DNA of 43,216 nt. It comes from Thermoguttaceae bacterium (GTDB taxonomy: Bacteria; Planctomycetota; Planctomycetia; Pirellulales; Thermoguttaceae). This document shows positions 23,566 to 32,783 of the stretch, one piece after another; the first letter of the stretch is position 1; each line of letters begins with the position of its first letter. Under the pieces are notes generated by a model. That model worked only from the letters and a program-made list of their open reading frames with translations. It was not told the origin of the DNA and made no database searches. The stretch covers positions 1-43,216 of the forward strand of contig JAFYQR010000108.1 of the NCBI GenBank assembly GCA_017559825.1, given 5' to 3'. The position numbers were made by a program, and so were the translations under genes.

Positions 23566-25368
23566 GTGTTTCGAACTAAAACTTGCGGGGAATTGCGCGG
23601 CGCGAACGTCGGCGAAACGGTCGTTTTGAGCGGTTGGGTCGACTCGGCGCGCGACCACAGCGGCGTTTTCTTTGTCAACCTTCGCGACCGTTACGGCAAA
23701 ACGCAAACGGTCTTCGACGCGGCGGCGGACGCGGCGCTCTTCGAATCGGTCAAGACGCTTCGCAACGAAGACGTCGTCCAAATTACCGGCGAAGTCATCG
23801 CTCGCCCGGACGGCCTCGTCAACCCGGATATGGCGACCGGCGAAATCGAAGTCAAAGCGCAAAAGCTCGTCGTCCTGAACCGCTCCGAAGTCGTTCCGTT
23901 CCTCCCGAGCGCTCCGGAAGTCCCGGCGGACGAACTGCGCCTCAAGTACCGTTACCTCGACCTGCGCCGCGCCGAAATGCAACGCGTCCTTACGCTGCGC
24001 CACCGCGTTGTCAAAACGATGCGCGACTTCTTCGACGAAAACGATTTCCTCGAAGTCGAAACGCCGATTCTCGGCAAAAGCACGCCGGAAGGCGCCCGCG
24101 ACTACCTCGTTCCGAGCCGCGTTACGCAAGGCGCTTTCTACGCGCTCCCGCAATCGCCGCAACTTTACAAACAGCTCTTGATGATCGCCGGTTACGACCG
24201 TTACGTCCAAGTCGCCCGTTGCTTCCGCGACGAAGACCTCCGCGCCGACCGTCAACCGGAATTCACCCAGCTCGACATTGAAATGTCCTTCATCGAAATG
24301 GAGGATATGATCGGCCTCCTCGACTCCCTCGTCGCGCGCTTGATGAAGGAAATTAAGGGCGTCGATATTCCGCTCCCGCTCCCGCGCATCTCCTACGACG
24401 AAGCGATGGAGCGTTTCGGGCACGACGCGCCGGACCTCCGCTTCGGAATGGAGTTGAAAGACGTTACGGAAATCGCGAAAACGGTCGACTTCAAAGTCTT
24501 CCGCGCCGTCGCCGAATCGGGCGGTCGCGTTCGCGGGATCAACGTCAAAAACGCCGCCGACCAATTCAGCCGCCGCGATATCGACGGTCTCACGACTTGG
24601 ACGGCGGAGCAATTCGGCGCCAAGGGTATCGTTTGGTTCAAGGTCGACGCCGACGGCAAACTCACCGGCACGAGCGCGAAAAACTTCTCCGAAGAAGCGC
24701 TCGAAGCGATCGGCGCCAAACTCGAAGCGGAACCGAACGACTTGCTCCTCTTCAGCTGCGGCGACTTCACCCTCACCTGCCGCGTTTTGAACGGTTTGCG
24801 TCGTCGTTTGGCCGCGCAACTCAAACTCTACGACCCGGAAGAAATGAACTTCTGCTGGGTCGTCAACTTCCCGATGTTCGACTGGGACGAAGAAGAAAAC
24901 CGTTGGGTCGCGACGCACCACCCGTTCACCGCGCCGCTCGTCGAAGACCTCCCGAAACTCGACGGCGACGACGACGCGATTCGCTCGATTCGCGCCCAAG
25001 CTTACGACCTCGTCCTTAACGGTTACGAAGCGGGGGGCGGCACCATCCGCATTCACGACCCGGCGATTCAAAACAAGGTCTTCGGCCTCCTCGGAATGAC
25101 TCGCGAAACGGCGAAAGAGCAATTCGGCTTCTTGGTCGACGCGCTTCAATTCGGCGCTCCGCCGCACGGCGGTCTCGCGCTCGGTCTCGACCGCGTCGTT
25201 ATGTTGTTCGCGGGCGTCGACAACATTCGCGACTGCATCGCGTTCCCGAAAACGGCGAAAGCGTCCGACCTGATGACCGGCGCCCCGTCGGAAGTCGCGC
25301 CGAAACAGCTCGCCGAACTCGCGATCAAGTCGACCGTCGAGCCGAAAGCGGAAAACGCCGACGCTTAA
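23566..25368 (+). CDS. aspS: Aspartyl-tRNA synthetase
   Basis: This 600-residue protein charges tRNA-Asp in the cytoplasm. In order: an N-terminal OB-fold anticodon-binding domain (about residues 1-105), the class II catalytic core, a GAD-type insertion (about 290-420), and the C-terminal catalytic part. Visible signatures are CFRDEDLRADRQPEFTQLD at about residue 220 (motif 2), FGAPPHGGLALGLDRVVML near residue 530 (motif 3) and DCIAFPKTAKASDLMTGAPS near the end. Length and domain order fit bacterial AspRS. Whether it is discriminating or also charges tRNA-Asn cannot be told, as no gatCAB genes are in the window. The start is GTG 23566, preceded by AGAGGA at a good distance. Confidence 0.95.
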   Translation: MFRTKTCGELRGANVGETVVLSGWVDSARDHSGVFFVNLRDRYGKTQTVFDAAADAALFESVKTLRNEDVVQITGEVIARPDGLVNPDMATGEIEVKAQKLVVLNRSEVVPFLPSAPEVPADELRLKYRYLDLRRAEMQRVLTLRHRVVKTMRDFFDENDFLEVETPILGKSTPEGARDYLVPSRVTQGAFYALPQSPQLYKQLLMIAGYDRYVQVARCFRDEDLRADRQPEFTQLDIEMSFIEMEDMIGLLDSLVARLMKEIKGVDIPLPLPRISYDEAMERFGHDAPDLRFGMELKDVTEIAKTVDFKVFRAVAESGGRVRGINVKNAADQFSRRDIDGLTTWTAEQFGAKGIVWFKVDADGKLTGTSAKNFSEEALEAIGAKLEAEPNDLLLFSCGDFTLTCRVLNGLRRRLAAQLKLYDPEEMNFCWVVNFPMFDWDEEENRWVATHHPFTAPLVEDLPKLDGDDDAIRSIRAQAYDLVLNGYEAGGGTIRIHDPAIQNKVFGLLGMTRETAKEQFGFLVDALQFGAPPHGGLALGLDRVVMLFAGVDNIRDCIAFPKTAKASDLMTGAPSEVAPKQLAELAIKSTVEPKAENADA

Positions 25369-25404
25369 TCCGGCGTCGCTTCGCTTTCGCTTTTTAAGCC
25401 GAAA

Positions 25405-25450
25405 CCGCTCCGACGCCGACGTTTACGCGCCGTCGGAGCGGGCGGTTTTC
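25405..25450 (+). terminator. Terminator after aspS
   Basis: A perfect 11-bp stem (25405-25415 with 25431-25441) and 15-nt loop are followed by GCGGTTTTCC. The T-run is short. Confidence 0.6.
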
Positions 25451-25512
25451 CCCGCATAAAACATTTTCCCGCAAACTTTACGCTCGTCGACGCGACGAAA
25501 GGAAACCACGCA

Positions 25513-26334
25513 ATGCAAACCGAATACGACAAAATCCAAGAAGCGGTCGCGGCGATTCGCGCCCGTTGGTCGAAAGAAGCGGAAGTCGGAATCGTCTTGG
25601 GCACCGGGCTCGGCGGCCTCGCCGACGCGATCGTTCCGGACGTCGTTATTCCTTACGAAGAACTGCCGTATTTCCCGCGCTCGACGGTCGAATCGCACGC
25701 CGGGAAGCTGATTCTCGGGACGCTCGAAGGAAAATCGGTCGTCGCGATGCAAGGCCGCTTCCACTTTTACGAAGGCTATTCGGCGCAACAAATCGTTTTC
25801 CCGATTCGCGTTATGAAGGCGCTCGGCGCGTCGCTTCTCGTCGTTTCGAACGCTTGCGGCGGCCTGAATCCGCAATTCAAGCGCGGCGACGTGATGTTGA
25901 TCGAAGACCATATCAATCTTCTCGGCTGCAATCCGCTGATCGGCCCGAACGACGACCGCATCGGCCCGCGTTTCCCGGACATGTGCGAGCCGTATTCGCA
26001 AGAGCTGATCGAAAAAGCGCGCCAAGTCGCCGTCGAAAACGGCGTTTTGGTTCAAAAGGGCGTTTACGTCGCGGTCGCCGGGCCGAACCTCGAAACCCGC
26101 GCCGAATACCGTTTCCTTCGCGGAATCGGGGCGGACGTCGTCGGGATGTCGACCGTTCCGGAGGTTATCGCCGCCGTCCACTGCGGAATGCGCGTCCTCG
26201 GCCTCTCGATTATCACCGACATGGGCCTCGCCGACGCGCTCGAACCGGCGAATATCGCGGAAATCCTCGCGACCGCCGCGGGCGCCGAGCCGAAAATGAA
26301 CGCGATCATTCGCGGCGTCCTGCGGTCGCTTTAA
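25513..26334 (+). CDS. Trimeric-type purine nucleoside phosphorylase
   Basis: The 273-residue protein belongs to the trimeric PNP/MTAP family and cleaves purine nucleosides with phosphate in salvage. Visible: the phosphate-site start VLGTGLGG (residues 28-35), MQGRFHFYEGYS (79-90), VSNACGGLNP (111-120), AGPNLETRAEYR with Glu194 (human Glu201), and VGMSTVPEV (210-218). The base-specificity position after SxIT is Asp236 (LSIITDMGLAD), where 6-oxopurine enzymes such as human PNP have Asn243. That suggests acceptance of 6-aminopurines such as adenosine, which is inference. AAAGGAA lies about 9 nt before the ATG. The next gene, ileS, starts 122 bp downstream without a strong terminator between. 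Confidence 0.9.
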   Translation: MQTEYDKIQEAVAAIRARWSKEAEVGIVLGTGLGGLADAIVPDVVIPYEELPYFPRSTVESHAGKLILGTLEGKSVVAMQGRFHFYEGYSAQQIVFPIRVMKALGASLLVVSNACGGLNPQFKRGDVMLIEDHINLLGCNPLIGPNDDRIGPRFPDMCEPYSQELIEKARQVAVENGVLVQKGVYVAVAGPNLETRAEYRFLRGIGADVVGMSTVPEVIAAVHCGMRVLGLSIITDMGLADALEPANIAEILATAAGAEPKMNAIIRGVLRSL

Positions 26335-26456
26335 TCGCCGTCGCAAGCGCTCGAACGCGTTTTCTTCCCTTCGCTTAAAACTTACCGGAACGCTCGACGC
26401 GGCGACGAACCGCCAAGCGTTCCGCCTAACCTATTAACGTCAAAGAGTTTATCGAT

Positions 26457-29400
26457 ATGTCGAACGATACCCCGCTCGCCGACGGCGCCCCGTCGCAAGG
26501 CGCGAATTTCCCGCAAAACGAAGAGGCGCTCGTCCGCCGTTGGCGCGACCTCGGCGTTTATCAAGAATCGCTCAAACGCCGCCGCGCGTCGAACAAAGGA
26601 ACCTTCGTCTTTTACGAAGGCCCGCCGACCGCCAACGGCGTTCCGCACCCGGGCCACTGCTTAACTCGCGCCATCAAAGACCTTTATCCGCGCTACAAAA
26701 CGATGAAGGGCTACCTCTGCGAACGCAAGGCCGGTTGGGACACGCACGGTCTTCCGGTCGAAGTCGAAGTCGGCAAAGAGCTGGTCGCGGCGGGACTTAT
26801 CGCGGAAAACTCGAAAGAGGAAATCGAAAAGTTCGGCCTCGAACCGTTCGTTCACCGCTGCATTGAAAACGTCTTCCGTTACACGTCGCAATGGGAAGAG
26901 CTGACCGAGCGCATCGGCTTTTGGGTCGACCTGAAAAACGCTTACGTCACCTATCATAAGTCGTTTGTCGAAAGCGTTTGGTTCGCGCTCAAAAACTTCT
27001 TCGACCGCGGTCTCCTTTACCAAGGGCACAAGATCGTTTGGTGGTGGGCGCAGGGCGGCACCGCGCTTTCGTCCGGCGAAGTCGGCCAAGGTTACCGCGA
27101 AGTCGGCGACCCGAGCGTTTTCGTCCGCTTCCCGCTCCTGAACGACGGTTCGGACGAACGTTTCGCGAACGTCGACCTCCTCGTTTGGACGACGACGCCT
27201 TGGACGCTCCCGAGCAACCAATTCGCGGCGGTTCACCCGGACCTCGAATATTCGGTCGTTCAAATGAAGACGCCGGAAGGCGAAGCGGACGGGAACCCGG
27301 TCGTTCTCGCGTCGGCGCTCGTCGAAACGGTCGCGACGAAAGCGAAACGGACGGCGGAAGTTCTCTTCACCGTCGGCGGCAAAGACTTGCTCGGCAAGCG
27401 TTACGTCCCGCCGTTCGACTATTACTACAAGACGCTCGGCGACAAGAAGGGCGCCCTCAAAGACGGCGGCGAAGACTACCTCGCTTGGCGCGTTTGCCCG
27501 GCTCTCTTCGTTACGACCGACTCCGGAACCGGGCTCGTGCACGAAGCCCCGGCGTTCGGCGAAGTCGACTACGATCTTCTCGTCGAGCAAAAGGCGCGCT
27601 TCGTCGACGGTCAAGGGCCGGACTTGATCTGCGCCGTCGCCGCCAACGGCAAATTCACCGACGCGGCGCCGGAATACGAAGGCCGCTGGGTCAAGGAATG
27701 CGATAAGGACATTTCGCGCAACCTCAAAGAACGCGGGATTTTGTTCCACCTCGAGCAATATCTGCACGATTATCCGTTCTGCTGGCGCGCGCCGAACGAC
27801 CCGCTTATCCAATACCCGCGTAAGAGCTGGTTCGTCAAAACGACGAAGTTCGTCGACAAGATGCTCGCGAACAACGCCGAAATCAACTGGCTGCCGGAAC
27901 ACATCAAAGACGGTCGCTTCGGGAACTTCCTCGCGACGAACGTCGACTGGGCGCTTTCCCGCGAACGCTTCTGGGGAACGCCGCTTCCGGTTTGGGTCTG
28001 CGAAGAAACCGGCTATCAAGAGGCGATCGGCTCCTACGACGAACTCCTCGCGAAGCCGGGCGTCGCCGGAACCGACGTTTGGGCCGCCGCTCGCGACAAA
28101 GCTAAAGCCGAAAAAGGCGACGCTTGGAGCGAAAAAGACGACGAGCTTTGGGAACACCTCAAAGTTCACAAGCCGTACATCGACGCGGTCGTTTACGACT
28201 CGCCGAAAGCGCCGGGCGCGAAAATGCGTCGCGTTCCGGAAGTCATCGACTGCTGGTTCGACTCCGGCGCGATGCCGTTCGCGCAACTCGGCTACCCGCA
28301 CAAAGAAGGCTCGAAGGAGCTGTTCGAAGCGAACTTCCCGGCGGACTTCATCAGCGAAGCGATCGACCAAACGCGCGGTTGGTTCTATTCGCAGCTCGCG
28401 ATTTCGACGCTCCTCTTCGGCGACGAAACGTCGAACAACCCGACGAAAGCGTTCCCGCACCCGTTCAAAAACTGCATCGTTCTTGGACTTATGCTCGCCG
28501 AGTGGTACGAGAACAACGCCGACAAGAACGACATTCGCCTGACCGAAAAAGAAGCGCTCGAAGCGTTCGGCAAGGGCAAGTTCGCCAAGCGCGTCGGGAA
28601 AATGTCGAAGTCGCTCAAGAACTACCGTCTGCCGAAGGAAATCTTCGACAAATACGGCGCCGACGCGCTCCGTTGGTACTTCTTCGCGAACCAAGCGCCT
28701 TGGAACTCCATCGTTTACAGCGAAAACTCGATCAAAGACTCGATGCCGGAGTTCATCATTCGCTTGTGGAACGTCGTTTCGTTCTTCAACGTTTACCAAA
28801 AGATCGACGGTTTCGCGCCGGAAAAAGAAATCGATCTCGCCGCCGCGAAGGCCGCCGGGTCGAACCTGACGCCGGAAGTCCTCGCGACCGCCGCGTCGTA
28901 CCGCCCGATCTCGGAACGCGCCGAACTCGACCGCTGGATTTTGAGCGAACTCAACGCGACCGTTAAGAGCGTCGACGAACGAATGGCCGCTTACGACCAC
29001 TTCGCCGCTTGCGGTCAAATTTCGGCGTTCGTCGACTCCCTCTCGAACTGGTACGTTCGCCGCAGTCGCGACCGTTTCTGGTCGGGCGAAGAGTCGACGA
29101 CGAAAGCGGACGCGTACTGGACGCTTTACGAATCGCTCCTGACGCTCTCGAAGTTGATCGCGCCGTTCGTTCCGTTCCTCGCCGAACGGATTTGGCTCCA
29201 ACTGATCGAAAACTTCGGCGACGCGGCGCTTTGCAGCGTTCACCTCTGCGATTATCCGGTCGCCGACGAAGCCGCGATCGACGAAGCGCTTTCGAAGCGG
29301 ATGGCGCAAGTTCGCGAAATCGTTTCGCTCGGTCGCAACGCGCGAATGGCGTCGAAGTTGAAGGTGCGTCAACCGCTCTCCGGCGTCGAAATCGTTCTCG

Positions 29401-30041
29401 GAGACGCCGCCGACGTCGCCGCGGTCTCGCCTTACGTCGCGCTGATCGAGGAAGAGCTGAACGTCAAGTCGGCGAACTTCATCGAACGCGCCGACCAATA
29501 CGTTTCCTACGCGGTCGTTCCGGACTTCAAGAAACTCGGCCCGAAACTCGGCAAACTCCTTCCGAGCGTTAAGAAAGCGCTCGGCGGAATCGACGGCGCC
29601 GCCGCAAACGCCGAACTCGCCGCCTCCGGAACGCTCAGACTGACGCTCGACTCCGGCGAAACGGTCGAACTGACGTCGGAAGAAGTTCAAGTTCGCCTCC
29701 AAGCGAAGGAAGGCTTCGCCGCCGCGCAAAGCGCTTCGTGCGTCGTCGTCCTCGCGACCGAGCTGACGCCGGAGCTGATCGTCGAAGGGCGCGCTCGCGA
29801 ACTCGTTCGCGCGATCCAAGACCGCCGCAAGGAACTGAACTGCGATTACGTCGACCGCGTCGTCGTCGGGCTCGTCTCCGACTCCGAGGAGGTTCGCGTC
29901 GCCGCCGAAACAAAAGCCGATTACGTCAAGGGCGAGACCCTTTGCGTCGACCTTCGTTTCGAAGCGCTCGACGGCGTCGAACCGACCGAGGTCAAAGTCG
30001 ACGGCGAATCGGTCGCCGTTTATGTTAAAATCGCTCGCTAA
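26457..30041 (+). CDS. ileS: Isoleucyl-tRNA synthetase, long eukaryote-like type
   Basis: This 1194-residue class Ia synthetase charges tRNA-Ile. The ATP-site motifs are H64-P-G-H67 ([14 protein letters not shown]) and K715-M-S-K-S719 ([13 protein letters not shown]). Between them lies the CP1 editing domain ([28 protein letters not shown]). [11 protein letters not shown] and [11 protein letters not shown] are typical of IleRS rather than ValRS or Leu[11 protein letters not shown] segment and the anticodon-binding domain follow. The length, and the absence of a C-terminal zinc-binding cysteine cluster, fit the type 2 (eukaryote-like) IleRS, a class known for mupirocin insensitivity; that class assignment is inference. 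The ribosome site (AAAGAG) is weak. A strong hairpin follows the gene. Confidence 0.95.
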   Translation: MSNDTPLADGAPSQGANFPQNEEALVRRWRDLGVYQESLKRRRASNKGTFVFYEGPPTANGVPHPGHCLTRAIKDLYPRYKTMKGYLCERKAGWDTHGLPVEVEVGKELVAAGLIAENSKEEIEKFGLEPFVHRCIENVFRYTSQWEELTERIGFWVDLKNAYVTYHKSFVESVWFALKNFFDRGLLYQGHKIVWWWAQGGTALSSGEVGQGYREVGDPSVFVRFPLLNDGSDERFANVDLLVWTTTPWTLPSNQFAAVHPDLEYSVVQMKTPEGEADGNPVVLASALVETVATKAKRTAEVLFTVGGKDLLGKRYVPPFDYYYKTLGDKKGALKDGGEDYLAWRVCPALFVTTDSGTGLVHEAPAFGEVDYDLLVEQKARFVDGQGPDLICAVAANGKFTDAAPEYEGRWVKECDKDISRNLKERGILFHLEQYLHDYPFCWRAPNDPLIQYPRKSWFVKTTKFVDKMLANNAEINWLPEHIKDGRFGNFLATNVDWALSRERFWGTPLPVWVCEETGYQEAIGSYDELLAKPGVAGTDVWAAARDKAKAEKGDAWSEKDDELWEHLKVHKPYIDAVVYDSPKAPGAKMRRVPEVIDCWFDSGAMPFAQLGYPHKEGSKELFEANFPADFISEAIDQTRGWFYSQLAISTLLFGDETSNNPTKAFPHPFKNCIVLGLMLAEWYENNADKNDIRLTEKEALEAFGKGKFAKRVGKMSKSLKNYRLPKEIFDKYGADALRWYFFANQAPWNSIVYSENSIKDSMPEFIIRLWNVVSFFNVYQKIDGFAPEKEIDLAAAKAAGSNLTPEVLATAASYRPISERAELDRWILSELNATVKSVDERMAAYDHFAACGQISAFVDSLSNWYVRRSRDRFWSGEESTTKADAYWTLYESLLTLSKLIAPFVPFLAERIWLQLIENFGDAALCSVHLCDYPVADEAAIDEALSKRMAQVREIVSLGRNARMASKLKVRQPLSGVEIVLGDAADVAAVSPYVALIEEELNVKSANFIERADQYVSYAVVPDFKKLGPKLGKLLPSVKKALGGIDGAAANAELAASGTLRLTLDSGETVELTSEEVQVRLQAKEGFAAAQSASCVVVLATELTPELIVEGRARELVRAIQDRRKELNCDYVDRVVVGLVSDSEEVRVAAETKADYVKGETLCVDLRFEALDGVEPTEVKVDGESVAVYVKIAR

Positions 30042-30078
30042 ACCGTTTGCGAGTTCCGAGCGAACGCCGTTTTCCGTT

Positions 30079-30137
30079 CCCGCGTCGGCGCGACCGTCGG
30101 CGCGGGCGCGGCGAGCGTTTCGTTTTTTTGTTGTTTT
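30079..30137 (+). terminator. Probable terminator after ileS
   Basis: A 12-bp GC stem (30079-30090 with 30095-30106, two wobbles, 4-nt loop) is followed after about 11 bases by a T-rich run (30118-30137). The distance to the T-run is longer than usual. Confidence 0.55.
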
Positions 30138-30179
30138 CCGTTTTATTTACCGTTGTCCACTTCGCAAAGAGGCGTTTCC

Positions 30180-30860
30180 ATGGCTGAAAAACTTCCGATC
30201 GCGGTCTTGATTTCCGGAACGGGCCGCACCTTGAAAAACCTGATCGATCGCGTCGAAGCGGGCGAGCTCGACGTCGATATTCGTCTCGTCGTTTCCAGTT
30301 CGGAGCGCGCGCTCGGTCTGCAGTACGCCGACCAAAACAACATTCCGATCGCCATCGTCAAGAGCTCGGAATTTAAGACGAAAGAAGAGTTTAGCGAAGC
30401 GGTCTTCGACGCGTGCCGCAAAGCGAAGGTAAAATACGTCGCGATGGCCGGCTATCTGAAGCTCCTCGCCATTCCGGACGACTTCGCCAACCGCGTGCTG
30501 AACATTCACCCGTCGCTGATTCCGTCTTTCTGCGGCGAAAACTACTACGGGCGACGCGTTCACGACGCGGCGATTCGTCGCGGCGTCAAGTACAGCGGCG
30601 CGACCGTCCACTTCGTCGACAACGAGTACGACCACGGGCCGATTCTCATGCAAGAAATCGTTCCGGTTTACGACTACGACACGGTCGACACGTTAAGCGA
30701 CCGCGTCCTCTACGACGCCGAGTTCGTCGTCTATCCGAAAGCTCTTCAAGCGCTTGCCGAACAACGAGTCGAGTTCGTCGAAGAGCGCGACTCGTTCCGC
30801 GTGCGCGTGAACGAACCGACGAAAACCGACGGCGCGGAGCCGGACGACGACCTGGAATAG
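30180..30860 (+). CDS. purN: Phosphoribosylglycinamide formyltransferase
   Basis: The 226-residue GAR transformylase transfers the formyl group of 10-formyl-THF to GAR in purine synthesis. Visible: the phosphate-binding loop LISGTGRTLKNL (residues 10-21), LNIHPSLIPSF with catalytic Asn108 and His110, GATVHFVDNEYDHGPIL with His144 and Asp151, and the family C-terminal region (VYPKALQALAE). E. coli PurN has the equivalent Asn106, His108 and Asp144. The SGTGRTL loop differs from the usual SGxGSNL. I chose ATG 30180 over the frame start at 30153 because AGAGG lies 7 nt upstream. It stands alone between terminators, not in a pur operon. Confidence 0.88.
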   Translation: MAEKLPIAVLISGTGRTLKNLIDRVEAGELDVDIRLVVSSSERALGLQYADQNNIPIAIVKSSEFKTKEEFSEAVFDACRKAKVKYVAMAGYLKLLAIPDDFANRVLNIHPSLIPSFCGENYYGRRVHDAAIRRGVKYSGATVHFVDNEYDHGPILMQEIVPVYDYDTVDTLSDRVLYDAEFVVYPKALQALAEQRVEFVEERDSFRVRVNEPTKTDGAEPDDDLE

Positions 30861-30879
30861 TCGTTCGTTTTCTTCGCAT

Positions 30880-30925
30880 AGCCGCGTTCGTTTGCTCGAC
30901 GCGGCTTCAGTTTTGTTTCGTTTTC
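30880..30925 (+). terminator. Terminator after purN
   Basis: AGCCGCGTTCG (30880-30890) pairs with CGACGCGGCT (30897-30906) with one bulged T. A T-rich run (30910-30925) follows. The stem resembles the terminator after the Prc protease gene. Confidence 0.65.
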
Positions 30926-30992
30926 CTCCTTTCGCCCCCAACATCCGTCGCGACTTCGCAACCGCGACGAATCACTTACGAAAGCGCGACCG

Positions 30993-32531
30993 ATGCCGTC
31001 CTTACCGCTTATTTTGACCGGACTTTTTTTCGTCGCGATCTTAGCGATCGCGGCTTGGGGTATGAAAAAAACGCAAAACGTGAACGATTTCCTCCTTGGA
31101 GGCGGCGTTCTCGGCCCGTGGATTCTCGCGATTTCCTACGGCGCGGCGTATTTTAGCGCGGTCGTTTTCATCGGATTCGCCGGGCAGTACGGTTGGGTAA
31201 GCTCGTACAAAGCGCTTTGGGTCGGCGTCGCGAACGCGGTCTTCGGCGGACTCGTCGCTTGGCTCGTTTTGGGGAAGCGCACCCGAACGATGACGCGGCG
31301 GCTGAACGCGTCGACGACGCCGGAATTTTTCGCGACGCGGTACGGTTCGAACGGAATGAAAATCGCCGGAGCGGTCGTCATTTTCCTCTTTATGCTTCCT
31401 TACTCCGCGTCGGTCTTCGCCGGGTTGACGTATCTTTTCACTGAAGTGTTTAAGATTTCGCTCTTTACCGCGCTGACTTCGGTCGTCGTCGTTACGGGGC
31501 TTTATATCGTTTTCGGCGGTTACAAAGCGGCGGCGCGCATCGACTTCCTGCAGGGGATCGTTATGTTCGTCGGCGCGACGGCGATGGTTTGGTTCGTCGC
31601 GAATCGTTTCGCCGTCGAACACGGCGGTTACGGCGCGGCGTTCGCGAAGGCGTCGGAGCTTTACCGTTTGCGTCTCGAAGGCGCGGCGGGCGAACTCCAA
31701 GTCGCGCCGGTCGACCCGATTTCGCCCCTTGTTTTTTGGTCGGTCGTCTTTATGACGTCGATCGCGCCTTGGGGGCTGCCGCAAATGGTGCACAAGTACT
31801 ACGCGATTAAAGACGAGAGCCAAATCGTCAAGGGCGCGGTTATTTGCACCGTTTTCGCGCTGTTGGTCGGTTGCGCGGCGTATCTGACCGGAGCGTTTTC
31901 GCACCTCCTTCCGCCGGAAATTCTCGAAAAAACGCTGACGAACGGCGCGGTCGACCCGAACAAACTCGTTCCGACGATGTTGGTCGAGTGTTTGCCGCAA
32001 TGGTTCTTGGCGATTATTTTGCTGTTGGTTCTTTCGGCCTCGATGTCGACGCTCTGCTCGTTGGCGTTGGTTTCGTCGGCGGCGGTCGGAGTCGACCTTG
32101 TTAAAGGTTTTATCGCGCCGAACGCTTCGGAAAAAACGCACTTGACGATTTTCCGCGTTTGCTGCGCCGTTTTCATTCTCGCTTCGTATCTTATCGCGCT
32201 CTTCAATCCGTCTTGGATCGTCGCGCTCATGTCGCTGAGTTGGGGCGCGGTCGCGGGCGCTTTTTTGGCGCCGTATATGTACGGTCTTTATTGGCGGCGA
32301 ACGACGAAAACGGGCGCGATCGCCGGGATGATCGCCGGTTTGCTCGTCGCGAACGGCCTTTATTGGGGGCTTTTCGTCCTCGAGGGACCGAGCGCCGCGA
32401 AGAAATACTCGCCGCTCGTCGCGACGGTCGCGATGCTCGTCCCGTTCGTCGTCGTTCCGGCGGTCAGCTTGGCGACGAAACCGCTCTCCCCGGAGCGCGT
32501 CGCGAAAGCGTTCGGCGACGACGCGGCTTGA
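30993..32531 (+). CDS. Sodium:solute symporter (SSS family)
   Basis: The 512-residue inner-membrane protein has about 13 hydrophobic segments and belongs to the SSS family, which couples sodium entry to solute uptake. Support: an N-terminal NDFLLGGGVLGPWILAISYGAAYFSAV stretch like the first helices of PutP/PanF-type carriers; GGYKAAARIDFLQGIVMFVG, matching the family GGxKAVxxTDxxQG signature; and SASMSTLCSLALVSSAAVGVDLVK, matching the TM8 region whose Ser/Thr pair forms the Na2 sodium site. The substrate cannot be read from the sequence. No clear Shine-Dalgarno precedes ATG 30993. Upstream is the purN terminator; downstream is a 250-bp gap with the protease promoter. Confidence 0.88.
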   Translation: MPSLPLILTGLFFVAILAIAAWGMKKTQNVNDFLLGGGVLGPWILAISYGAAYFSAVVFIGFAGQYGWVSSYKALWVGVANAVFGGLVAWLVLGKRTRTMTRRLNASTTPEFFATRYGSNGMKIAGAVVIFLFMLPYSASVFAGLTYLFTEVFKISLFTALTSVVVVTGLYIVFGGYKAAARIDFLQGIVMFVGATAMVWFVANRFAVEHGGYGAAFAKASELYRLRLEGAAGELQVAPVDPISPLVFWSVVFMTSIAPWGLPQMVHKYYAIKDESQIVKGAVICTVFALLVGCAAYLTGAFSHLLPPEILEKTLTNGAVDPNKLVPTMLVECLPQWFLAIILLLVLSASMSTLCSLALVSSAAVGVDLVKGFIAPNASEKTHLTIFRVCCAVFILASYLIALFNPSWIVALMSLSWGAVAGAFLAPYMYGLYWRRTTKTGAIAGMIAGLLVANGLYWGLFVLEGPSAAKKYSPLVATVAMLVPFVVVPAVSLATKPLSPERVAKAFGDDAA

Positions 32532-32592
32532 CGCTTTGCGCCGACTCGGCGCCGTAAAAACGTCGAAAATTAAAAAAACGTCGAAACTTCTC

Positions 32593-32622
32593 TTGCGTCG
32601 CGGAGCCGAAATAAGGTATGCT
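32593..32622 (+). promoter_or_regulatory. Promoter of the Prc-type protease gene
   Basis: -35 TTGCGT at 32593-32598, 18-bp spacer, -10 TATGCT at 32617-32622, with A-rich tracts just upstream (32567-32588). The leader is about 155 nt. Confidence 0.55.
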
Positions 32623-32783
32623 AACCGCGACGCTTTTTTTTCGGCGCGAGCGTTCGCTCCGTCGAAAAGTTTGAAAAAATCCGCCGACGACGCGAGAAAA
32701 CGCCGTTCGCGGCAACTAATAAGAGCCCGACGCGCAAGCGTTCGGCCCCCTCAAACGGCAAACTTGAACGTAAAGGACGTCGA

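Noticed and set aside
23413..25167. Long antisense frame over aspS, and similar ones over the TPR, array and symporter genes
   Set aside because: Same cause: the reverse complements of the favoured codons rarely form stops. Composition is unlike the real proteins, and no ribosome site or promoter supports them.
26661..29819. Open frame of 1052 codons antisense to ileS
   Set aside because: It is a shadow of the GTC/GAC/GCG codon bias. It is Arg/Val/Phe/Asp-rich with no recognisable motif, lies wholly within ileS, and has no start signals.
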